In this document: one piece after another, positions 43,681 to 51,513 of the stretch
Position numbering within the stretch: position 1 is the stretch's first letter
How the letters are laid out: each line of letters begins with the position of its first letter
Position numbers and translations under genes: made by a program
The notes under the pieces: generated by a model
Told to the model about the DNA's origin: nothing
Database searches by the model: none
Seen by the model: the letters and a program-made list of their open reading frames with translations, nothing else
NCBI GenBank assembly: GCA_023392615.1
Contig: JAEVYT010000021.1
Span: 194,167-258,166 of the forward strand
Length of the DNA stretch: 64,000 nucleotides
Direction: 5' to 3'
DNA from: Bacillota bacterium
Lineage (GTDB): Bacteria; Bacillota; Clostridia; Lachnospirales; Lachnospiraceae

Positions 43681-44910
43681 ATGAACAGAATTAGAAAAAT
43701 GGCAATGACCTTACAGCGATTTGCTACCAGTATTGTTAACAGATCAGATGCTGAAGCTATTATCAGGGAACAGATTGTAGATGCAATCGCGCAGGATTCC
43801 CCGAAGCAGTCAACCTTTATGGCTATGGCCAAGAAGCTCCCAAACATGACTTCAAAGCAGACAAGAATCAGGGTTCTTGACTTTCTTCCCACAGCATACT
43901 GGGTAAACGGCGATACGGGTATGAAACAGACATCTCGTCAAGCATGGGATAATGTATATCTTACAGCTGCAGAGCTTGCGGTAATCGTTCCTATCCCTGA
44001 GGCGGTACTTGATGATGCAGAATTCGATATCATGGGTGAGGTTACTCCTCGTGTCATTGAGGCGATTGGACAGCGCGTTGACTCCGCTGTTATCTTTGGT
44101 GAAGGTCGCCCTGCAGAATGGCAGAATGATATCATTACTCTTGCAAGACAAGCAGGTAATAACGTGGCATTGGGTTCAACTCCTGATTACTACGCTAAGT
44201 TACTAGCTGAAGACGGTGTTTTTGCAAAGATTGAGGATGATGGATATGCCGTATCTGGTGTAATTGCATCCACAAACATGAAGGCTAAGCTTAGAGGATT
44301 AAGGGATGATAGTGGAAAGCCTATCTTTAATCAGACGATGCAGGGTGCTACGCAGTATGCGCTTGATGGTGCTCCTATGTACTTCCCTGACAATGGATCT
44401 TTTAATAAGAATATTGCTCAAATGGTAGTTGGTGACTTCTCTAAGGCTGTGTATGCTATCAGACAGGATATCACAGTTAAAATCTTAACTGAAGGCGTTA
44501 TTCAGGATCCATCCACTAAAGAGATAGTATATAACCTAGCTCAGCAGGATATGATTGCTCTTCGTGTGGTATTCCGTATGGGTTGGGCACTTCCAAATCC
44601 AGCAACTCGTATTGACGAGGATCGTGTAGGTTGTCCTTTTGCATATCTTGAGCCATCAGCTCCTGTTACTACCAAGGCGGTTACATTTACAGTTAGTGAT
44701 AATGATGAGGAGCCTGCTGCTATTGCTAATGCAAGAGTTAATGTAAATGGATCCAACATCAAGACCAACGCTTCCGGCCAGGCAGTGTTTAATCTGAGAG
44801 CTGGCACATATCCATATACTGTATCGCTCAAAGGATATTCTAAGGTGACAGGCACGGTGACAGTTGCTGATTCCGCTTTATCTCAAACAGTAACATTAAT
44901 CGCAGAATAA
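43681..44910 (+). CDS. Major capsid protein with C-terminal Ig-like domain
   Basis: 409 residues, HK97 fold family (SPKQSTFMAMAKKLPNMTSK, VDSAVIFGEGRPAEW). The N terminus reads MAMTLQRFATS: the LQRFA motif closely matches the LQ-x-FA cleavage motif used by Prp proteases. Residues ~325-409 form an added domain (VTFTVSDNDEEPAAI, NASGQAVFNLRAGTYPYTVSLKGY) of the carboxypeptidase-regulatory/Ig-like kind, likely displayed on the capsid surface and able to bind surface sugars. Confidence 0.92.
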   Translation: MNRIRKMAMTLQRFATSIVNRSDAEAIIREQIVDAIAQDSPKQSTFMAMAKKLPNMTSKQTRIRVLDFLPTAYWVNGDTGMKQTSRQAWDNVYLTAAELAVIVPIPEAVLDDAEFDIMGEVTPRVIEAIGQRVDSAVIFGEGRPAEWQNDIITLARQAGNNVALGSTPDYYAKLLAEDGVFAKIEDDGYAVSGVIASTNMKAKLRGLRDDSGKPIFNQTMQGATQYALDGAPMYFPDNGSFNKNIAQMVVGDFSKAVYAIRQDITVKILTEGVIQDPSTKEIVYNLAQQDMIALRVVFRMGWALPNPATRIDEDRVGCPFAYLEPSAPVTTKAVTFTVSDNDEEPAAIANARVNVNGSNIKTNASGQAVFNLRAGTYPYTVSLKGYSKVTGTVTVADSALSQTVTLIAE

Positions 44911-44928
44911 GAGTGGAGGGCGGTGCCA

Positions 44929-45288
44929 ATGATTAACTATACTGATGAAGCATATTATACCGGTACATACAAAGGGGCAGTTATTGACACTGCCTCTTTT
45001 AATACCTATGCCCGTAAAGCTACCTTGGAGATCAAGAAACAGACCTCGAACCGAGTAGATGAGAATACAGTCCCGGACGGAGTAAAGATGTGCTGCTGCG
45101 ATCTTGCAGAAGTAATCTATAAGGCTGATAAGAGTAGACACCCAGGGAAAACGTCTGAAAAGACCGGAGAAGCTTCATTGTCTTACGAAAGCGATGCCAA
45201 CATTGATGCAAAGCTCAAGAGGGATACGGATATGACTATTTATAACTGGCTCTCAGATACCGGGCTATTGTATAGGGGGTGTTACTGA
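44929..45288 (+). CDS. Head-tail connector protein
   Basis: 119 residues from the ATG behind GGAGGG (the GTG six bases upstream is less well placed). Fits the gp6-like/SPP1 gp15-like adaptor family: a helical protein with CCCDLAEVIYKADKS. It sits on the portal below the capsid. Confidence 0.75.
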   Translation: MINYTDEAYYTGTYKGAVIDTASFNTYARKATLEIKKQTSNRVDENTVPDGVKMCCCDLAEVIYKADKSRHPGKTSEKTGEASLSYESDANIDAKLKRDTDMTIYNWLSDTGLLYRGCY

Positions 45289-45656
45289 TGATTACAAATG
45301 CAGATATGACACTCTATTCTTGGTCACCTACTGGATATACCAGAAAGCATATTGAAGATGTATTCTGGCAGGAGTCAAGACAGTCCAATATTGAGAAAAC
45401 CGGATTGACTTCAGCTGATTCCGTCAAGATATTTATTCCGGCCAGTAATGTGCCTGGAGTATTAACTTTTACTACAAATAAGGATTTAGTTGCAAAAGGT
45501 GAAATGGTTTTTGAATTTGATAACTTATCAGAAGTTACCATATCGCAGTCAATGAAGACACTCAAATCACAATGTAAAGTTTTTGAAGTCACGGTGGCTG
45601 ATAGTAAGCTTTATGGCGATCCAGAGCTGCAGCATTACCAGTTATCATGTAAGTAG
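45288..45656 (+). CDS. Head-closure protein, DUF6751-like
   Basis: 122 residues starting at an ATGA overlap with the previous gene. It contains YSWSPTGYTRKHIEDVFWQE and a C-terminal beta part; it matches the position and kind of the DUF6751 stopper/adaptor proteins. Confidence 0.65.
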   Translation: MITNADMTLYSWSPTGYTRKHIEDVFWQESRQSNIEKTGLTSADSVKIFIPASNVPGVLTFTTNKDLVAKGEMVFEFDNLSEVTISQSMKTLKSQCKVFEVTVADSKLYGDPELQHYQLSCK

Positions 45657-45664
45657 GTGATTGT

Positions 45665-46084
45665 TTGGATTTTAAGCTTGAAATGAAGCCTATCTCACAA
45701 CTCATTAGAGAAAGAGGGGTACAAGTCGGAGGAAGGACTCAGGTGTATGTTGACCAGGAAGTTATTAGGCTTATGGCTCCGTATACTCCTATGATCACCG
45801 GAACAACAGAAAAGTCGGCTACTCTTGGTACTAAAATAGGTTCGGGGCATATACAGCAGAATGCTCCTAATGCAAGGTATGATTATTACGGCAAACTTAT
45901 GGTATCCTCAATAACTGGAAGTGCATGGGCAAGGCACGGAGAATCGAAGGTGTTAACTAATAAAGACTTAGTGTTTAATAAAAGCCAGCATCTTAAAGCG
46001 GGTCCATTTTGGTTCGAAAGGTCTAAGACTGATAATAAGTACAAGATTCTTCGGGGAGCTCAGAAAGTGGCAGGTATCAAATGA
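45665..46084 (+). CDS. Minor capsid / tail-completion protein, HK97 gp10-like
   Basis: 139 residues, TTG start behind GGTGA. RLMAPYTPMITGTTEKSAT and the C-terminal RHGESKVLTNK..GPFWFERSK match minor capsid protein 2/gp10-type head-tail proteins. Confidence 0.7.
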   Translation: MDFKLEMKPISQLIRERGVQVGGRTQVYVDQEVIRLMAPYTPMITGTTEKSATLGTKIGSGHIQQNAPNARYDYYGKLMVSSITGSAWARHGESKVLTNKDLVFNKSQHLKAGPFWFERSKTDNKYKILRGAQKVAGIK

Positions 46085-46548
46085 ATATAATTGAATTAGT
46101 AAAACAAATAATATCTGAATTTCCTAAGATATCAGAATTAAATAATGGCATTGACGTAGACTTCAACGATTCCGATTCCGGGTGCTGTGGATTATATCCT
46201 ACCGGAGATCAACCGTTGTGGACAAAAGAAAATATATTGGGTGAAATATACGAAAGCCCCGATAGAACTCATTCATTTGTGCTATATGCAAATTTTGACG
46301 GCTTAACTAGTTATCAAAGATTAGCAAATAGCACTTTTTTATTGGACTTAGCTTATTGGCTTGAGAGAGCCGCTAAAGGACAAGCAATAGAAGTAACTAT
46401 AAACGAGCATGTTGTAACAGGTAAACTGACAAAGCTAAGCAGTGCTAACGGTATGCTATATGGATATCAAAACGGTACTCTTAGCGGACCAGTTAGATAT
46501 CAGTTACAGATCTATGCTCAATACAAATTAGAAAGTGGGGTATTTTAA
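46081..46548 (+). CDS. Tail terminator-like minor capsid protein
   Basis: 155 residues, overlapping its neighbours by 4 and 1 bases. The segment RTHSFVLYANFDGLTSYQRLANSTFLLDLAYWLE is typical for the minor capsid 3 / tail terminator position. Probably caps the tail tube at the head end. Confidence 0.65.
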   Translation: MNIIELVKQIISEFPKISELNNGIDVDFNDSDSGCCGLYPTGDQPLWTKENILGEIYESPDRTHSFVLYANFDGLTSYQRLANSTFLLDLAYWLERAAKGQAIEVTINEHVVTGKLTKLSSANGMLYGYQNGTLSGPVRYQLQIYAQYKLESGVF

Positions 46549-47024
46549 TGATTGAAAGAAAATATCTAGCGCATTATATTGATGCGAGTTTCGGTGGAAC
46601 TGTTGCAAATTATCGATTAGGTAAAGATGTCGAGGAATATAACATCGAGCTGAATCCATCCGTAGAAACCAAGAAAAATATCATGGGTGAAAACAGTGTT
46701 GCTCTAACGGGGTATGAGGTATCGTCTAGTCTGGATACTTATTATGGTAGTTATGACGAGACATTAACTGCAAAGTTAATGCAGATCGCAAATGAGAGAC
46801 GTACCGGTAATGCTGTAAAAACTACTGTTGTTGATGTACTAATTGACGATACAGACGAAGAACTGTCTGTTGTATGGGCATATCGTGAAGATGCCATTAT
46901 TGCTGTAAAGAGTATCGGAGGTGGCAACGCTGGTGTGAATTTACCATTTGATATTCATTATGCCGGAAATAGAGTGAAAGGCACTTGGAATCTTACTTCA
47001 AAAACCTTCACACCTGAAACATGA
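46548..47024 (+). CDS. Major tail protein
   Basis: 158 residues, the tube subunit by place and composition: beta-rich with NIELNPSVETKKNIMGENSV and VKSIGGGNAGVNLPFDIHYAG. A hairpin after the gene limits transcription further on. Confidence 0.8.
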   Translation: MIERKYLAHYIDASFGGTVANYRLGKDVEEYNIELNPSVETKKNIMGENSVALTGYEVSSSLDTYYGSYDETLTAKLMQIANERRTGNAVKTTVVDVLIDDTDEELSVVWAYREDAIIAVKSIGGGNAGVNLPFDIHYAGNRVKGTWNLTSKTFTPET

Positions 47025-47045
47025 TAACAAGTTTATAATAGTTTG

Positions 47046-47076
47046 ATGGGTGGCGGTTCCTCCTTCCGCTGCCCAT
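47046..47076 (+). terminator. Hairpin after the major tail gene
   Basis: ATGGGTGGCGG (47046-47056) pairs with CCGCTGCCCAT (47066-47076) with two G-T pairs. No T-run, so it likely works as a partial terminator or mRNA end, giving more tail tube than later tail proteins. Confidence 0.6.
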
Positions 47077-47095
47077 ATTAAGGAGGATATGGAGA

Positions 47096-47551
47096 ATGGC
47101 GAATACACAGAATTTGAATTTTGATGACGGGTTTATGTCATTTCAACTAAATAACGATCCAAATAAGGTGATTAGATTTAATCCTACAGATTTTGGAATG
47201 ATCAAAAGATTAAATGAAGCTTTTAAGGTGATAGATAAAGCTGCTGAAGGAGCAGATGGAATAAAGTTAAACCCAGATGGTACACCAGAAGAGAATATTG
47301 ATGGTGCAGCTCAGGCTATCGAGATCTATGATAAGACTATAAAAGATGTTATCGATGGAATCTTTAATAGTAATATTTGCGATATTGCGTTTGGTAAGCA
47401 AAGCCCACTCAGTATTGTAGGCGGTGGTAAGTATTTATGGGAAAGTTTTTTGGAATGTATCTGTAAGGAGGTAGAGAAAGAAACGAATACGAAAATTGAA
47501 GCCAGCCATAAACGAGTTAATAAGTATAAAAAGCAGGTGTTTCACGGATGA
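47096..47551 (+). CDS. Tail assembly chaperone, gpG type
   Basis: 151 residues: FNPTDFGMIKRLNEAF, EIYDKTIKDVIDGIFN. It binds tape measure protein before tube assembly. It ends with an ATGA overlap to the next gene rather than a frameshift fusion. Confidence 0.7.
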   Translation: MANTQNLNFDDGFMSFQLNNDPNKVIRFNPTDFGMIKRLNEAFKVIDKAAEGADGIKLNPDGTPEENIDGAAQAIEIYDKTIKDVIDGIFNSNICDIAFGKQSPLSIVGGGKYLWESFLECICKEVEKETNTKIEASHKRVNKYKKQVFHG

Positions 47552-48132
47552 TCGGATACCTGCCTAAAAAACTAAATATTAATGGCGTAGATAGAGCTAT
47601 CCGGACAGATTACCGGGTGGCTCTTTTAATATTCCAGGCATATGCAGACCCAGAACTGATTGAAGATGAAAAAATGGGGTTGTTCGAAAAGACTCAGGCA
47701 ATGCTTGAGTGCCTATACGAAGATTTTGAAAGTATTCCAGAAGAAGATATACTTCAGGCAATTGAAAAAGCTATCTGGTTTTTAGATGGAGGAGGAGCTT
47801 CACTCGATGAAAAACAGCAAACGGCAAAGAAAGTAATGGATTGGGAACAAGATGAACCTATTATTTTTTCCGCTGTGAACAAGGTTGCAGGATTTGAGAC
47901 CAGGGCGGTGGACTATATGCATTGGTGGACTTTCCTTGGCTATTTTAACGAGGTTGGTGAAGGGTTGTTTACATCCGTAGTTAATATCAGACAGAAAAAA
48001 AACAGAGGTAAGACGCTTGATAGGCACGAACAGGAGTTTTACAAAGAGAATAAATCATGGATTGACCTAAAGAATAAATTATCTCCAGAGGAGCAATCCA
48101 GACAGAACAATATTAATAAAATGCTAAGCTAG
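47548..48132 (+). CDS. Second tail chaperone, Gp15 family
   Basis: 194 residues of the bacteriophage Gp15 type (AIRTDYRVALLIFQAY, FLDGGG, YMHWWTFLGYFNEVGEG). Acts as the gpGT-like partner. Translationally coupled to the gene before it. Confidence 0.75.
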   Translation: MIGYLPKKLNINGVDRAIRTDYRVALLIFQAYADPELIEDEKMGLFEKTQAMLECLYEDFESIPEEDILQAIEKAIWFLDGGGASLDEKQQTAKKVMDWEQDEPIIFSAVNKVAGFETRAVDYMHWWTFLGYFNEVGEGLFTSVVNIRQKKNRGKTLDRHEQEFYKENKSWIDLKNKLSPEEQSRQNNINKMLS

Positions 48133-48136
48133 AAAG

Positions 48137-51118
48137 GTGGCGATTATAACGGCATATGATGGCAGTTTAAATTTTGACACAAAAATAGATACCAAAGGGT
48201 TTTCCAGAGGTACAAATACAATTAAATCACAAGCAAATGCACTTAAGAGTACACTGGCAGGCTTGGGGAAGGTAATGATAGCAGCTTTCTCTGTTGCTGC
48301 CATTGTTACTTTTGGAAAACAAGCAATTGATATAGCCTCTGACCTTACCGAGGTACAAAACGTGGTTGATACTGCTTTTGGCGATATGTCGTATAAAATT
48401 GAGGATTTTGCTAAAACATCAATAGAAAAATTCGGCTTATCAAAGCTTGCTGCAAAGCAAATGGCAAGTACATACATGGCTATGTCTACTGGTATAGGGC
48501 AGATGGCAGACCAAGCTTCTGACATGGCAGTAGAAATCACTGGACGACTTGCTGATGTGATGTCATTTTATAATAAAACTCAATCAGAAGCTGATACGAT
48601 AGGAAGGGCTCTGTACTCAGGAGAGACGGAGCCATTAAAAGCGATAGGTTTAGTTGCCACACAGACAAACCTCCATCTATTCGCACTACAACAAGGGTTT
48701 ACTAAAACATACGAAAAGATGAGTGCCGGAGAACAGCTTTATGTTAGACAGTTGTTCTTCTTAGATAAGACAAGCCTTGCTGCAGGTGATTTCGTTAAAA
48801 CATCTAAAAGTTGGGCTAATCAGACCAGAGTATTAAGCGAAAACTGGAAGAACTTCTTGGGTATCCTGGGCAATGGATTGATTCAAATTTTAACTCCGGC
48901 GGTAGTGTACTTAAATTCAGCTCTTAATGCTTTAACTCAGATGGCTACAACAGCCGGGAAAGTATTATCATTAGTGTTTGGTTTTAATAATGCTACTCAA
49001 TCAACATCTAATAATTTATCATCTATTTCTTCTGGTTCAGACGATGCGAGTAAAGGGATTACGGACGTTGGAAATGCAGCAAAGGCAACGGCAAAGAAAA
49101 TTAAAAACAGTACAGCTCCATTTGATCAATTGAATACCGTTATGGAAGCTACGTCCGCAAGTTCTTCTGATCTATCAGATGCGCTAAATTCTGGAGGGAA
49201 TTATAATTTCGGTGTTACGCCTAAGATAAATAAACCGGATACTACTGAATTTGAAAACTCAATCATGAAGCTTGCTGACAACTTAAAAACAGCCTTAGCA
49301 CCTGCTACAGATGCGTTAAAAACATTATGGAATGATGGATTATCGAAACTAGCAGGGTTTGCAGGGACAGCTTTAATTGATTTTTTTAACTACTTTTTAG
49401 TACCAGTTGGATCATGGGCACTTGGAGAGGGAATACCGAAACTTATTCTGGCTATAAATGGGCTACTGTCTGATATTGATTGGGATAGATTGAATAAAGC
49501 GTTATCAGATTTTTGGAAAGCTATAGCACCGTTGGCAATTGCATTTGGACAAGGATTTATAGATTTTATCGGTGAGATGGCAGAAGCATTGAAGCCATAT
49601 ATAATTGATGCAGTTAACGGTTTAGCGGATGGTATTTCACTAATAGCAGATAGTCTGGATGATATAAACCCTGATACGGTGAAAGGATTTGGAGAGTTTA
49701 CAGGATGGGTTGTAAGTTTAGCTTTAGCAGCAAAGGGTCTAGAATGGTTGATAAAAACAGTAGAAGGTATATCTAAGTTTTTTGTAGAGATAAGAACATT
49801 TGGATCAACTATAACAGCTTTTTTTGGTGCTGGAGGCGGTGGATATGGATTTTTAACCTTCATGTCGGAACTAAGTAAACTATCATCTTCTGGAGGTGCT
49901 TATCTTCCTGCGCTTGTAGATTCGATTTTATTATCGGCGCCAGATAGTATTCAGAAATTTGTTAGTGGAATTAATTCGTTTTTTGATAATCTATATAAAT
50001 CAATCGGTGATAGTTTAAGTGTAATTTTCAATTGGGATTCAACACTTGCATTAGTTGACGATATGGTAGAAAAATTTGAGACTGCTTTTAGTGAAAATCA
50101 AAGTTTTCTTGATATAGGGGAAAATATTGTACTTGGTATATTAGAAGGAATTTTATCAGTATTTTCGGCAATATTAGAACCCATTAACGACCTGTTCTTA
50201 GCTATTTGGAATGCGTTATGTGATGTATTTGGAATACATTCTCCAGCAACCGAGATGATGCCGATAGGTAAATATATACTAGAGGGTATTGTATATGGAT
50301 TTTCAAATGCTGTTCAAAAAATGTGGGATACGATTACTATATTTGCAACTAATGTTATTACCAAAATAGGATCAGCATTCAAAGGGAAAGCAATTGATTT
50401 TAGTGAGTTGCTATCTTGGTTCAAGGATAAAACGGTAAATTTTAAAGTTAATATATGGAATAAAGCAAGTGATATCAAAAAATCATGGGATAACTTAGCG
50501 ATTGGGTTTAAAGATAAATTAGTTAATTTTAGAGCACAGATATTGCAAAAATGGAATGATCTTAAAGAAAGGTTTCACTCACTTTATGATAATTTCAAGA
50601 ATAAGGATGTAGAATTTCGTGCTAAAGTACCACAATTATGGAGCGATTTAAAAGGTAAATACAATGCGCTTACAAAATACTTCGTTGGAAAAAAAGTAGA
50701 ATTTCTGGTTAGTCTTAAAACTAGCTTAGGTGATATAAAGAAGTTCGTTAATGACCTTATCGATAGTATTAACACTAATGTTATAGCTAAGTTATCTATA
50801 GATTGGGATATGCCAAGTCCTATACCTGATATTAAGTTTAAAGCTCCTAAAATACCAAGGCTTGCAACCGGTACTGTAGTCCCGAGAAATTATGGTGACT
50901 TTCTTGCAGTATTAGGAGATAACAAGAGAGAGACCGAGGTCGTTTCTCCACTTAGTACTATCGAAAAAGCAGTTGAAAATGTTTTGAATCGTAGAGGATC
51001 TGGAAGCAATCAACCAACAATTTTAAAGGTATATCTTGAAGGTAAGCAAATATACCAGGAAGTAGTGAAGCAGAACAATTATAACACCAGACGAACCGGT
51101 GAAAATGCATTAGCTTAG
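48137..51118 (+). CDS. Tail tape measure protein
   Basis: 993 residues. The N terminus (TAYDGSLNFDTKIDTKGFSRG) and ALDIAS/DLTEVQNVVDTAFG plus the FGLSKLAAKQMASTYMAM region are typical of clostridial tape measures. Several hydrophobic segments lie in the middle and the end carries ATGTVVPRNYGDFLAVLGD. Its length would suggest a tail of roughly 150 nm. The GTG at 48137 lies within its own AAAGGTGG site; the real start may be ATT at 48143 or ATA at 48146. Confidence 0.9.
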   Translation: MAIITAYDGSLNFDTKIDTKGFSRGTNTIKSQANALKSTLAGLGKVMIAAFSVAAIVTFGKQAIDIASDLTEVQNVVDTAFGDMSYKIEDFAKTSIEKFGLSKLAAKQMASTYMAMSTGIGQMADQASDMAVEITGRLADVMSFYNKTQSEADTIGRALYSGETEPLKAIGLVATQTNLHLFALQQGFTKTYEKMSAGEQLYVRQLFFLDKTSLAAGDFVKTSKSWANQTRVLSENWKNFLGILGNGLIQILTPAVVYLNSALNALTQMATTAGKVLSLVFGFNNATQSTSNNLSSISSGSDDASKGITDVGNAAKATAKKIKNSTAPFDQLNTVMEATSASSSDLSDALNSGGNYNFGVTPKINKPDTTEFENSIMKLADNLKTALAPATDALKTLWNDGLSKLAGFAGTALIDFFNYFLVPVGSWALGEGIPKLILAINGLLSDIDWDRLNKALSDFWKAIAPLAIAFGQGFIDFIGEMAEALKPYIIDAVNGLADGISLIADSLDDINPDTVKGFGEFTGWVVSLALAAKGLEWLIKTVEGISKFFVEIRTFGSTITAFFGAGGGGYGFLTFMSELSKLSSSGGAYLPALVDSILLSAPDSIQKFVSGINSFFDNLYKSIGDSLSVIFNWDSTLALVDDMVEKFETAFSENQSFLDIGENIVLGILEGILSVFSAILEPINDLFLAIWNALCDVFGIHSPATEMMPIGKYILEGIVYGFSNAVQKMWDTITIFATNVITKIGSAFKGKAIDFSELLSWFKDKTVNFKVNIWNKASDIKKSWDNLAIGFKDKLVNFRAQILQKWNDLKERFHSLYDNFKNKDVEFRAKVPQLWSDLKGKYNALTKYFVGKKVEFLVSLKTSLGDIKKFVNDLIDSINTNVIAKLSIDWDMPSPIPDIKFKAPKIPRLATGTVVPRNYGDFLAVLGDNKRETEVVSPLSTIEKAVENVLNRRGSGSNQPTILKVYLEGKQIYQEVVKQNNYNTRRTGENALA

Positions 51119-51128
51119 GAGGTGACAT

Positions 51129-51503
51129 ATGGCTAAATGGATACCAGGTTTTGAAATAGAAGGCATATCTGTACCTATACCGGATAACTACAGCCAAGTA
51201 ATATCAGATTTATCAAGTGAGACATCCGGAAGAACTCTTGACGGTAAAATGCACAAAGATGTAATTGCAGTTAAATCATCAGTTCCATGGGAATGGAAAG
51301 ATGTTGAATGGGCGGTAGCTGCAACAATAGCAAATGCAGTTGACGGAAAAGAAAGCATCTCTTGCCAGTATATGGATATTCGTAATCCTTATACAATGTC
51401 AACCATGACAATATACGTAGGTGACCGCGAATGTAAGCCTTCCAAATTTGGAGATAATGGCAAAGTATACTGGGATATATCGCTCACAGAAATACAAAGA
51501 TAG
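51129..51503 (+). CDS. DUF6711-like tail protein
   Basis: 124 residues behind AGGAGGTGA. EGISVPIPDNYSQVISDLSSE and YWDISLTEIQR fit the DUF6711 family, between tape measure and tail tip genes. Probably a distal tail or hub adaptor. Confidence 0.65.
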   Translation: MAKWIPGFEIEGISVPIPDNYSQVISDLSSETSGRTLDGKMHKDVIAVKSSVPWEWKDVEWAVAATIANAVDGKESISCQYMDIRNPYTMSTMTIYVGDRECKPSKFGDNGKVYWDISLTEIQR

Positions 51504-51513
51504 GAGGGGAGCT

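Noticed and set aside
47096..48132. Programmed frameshift between the two tail chaperone genes
   Set aside because: The genes join by a plain ATGA overlap with an own start; no clear slippery heptamer was seen near the end of the first gene.
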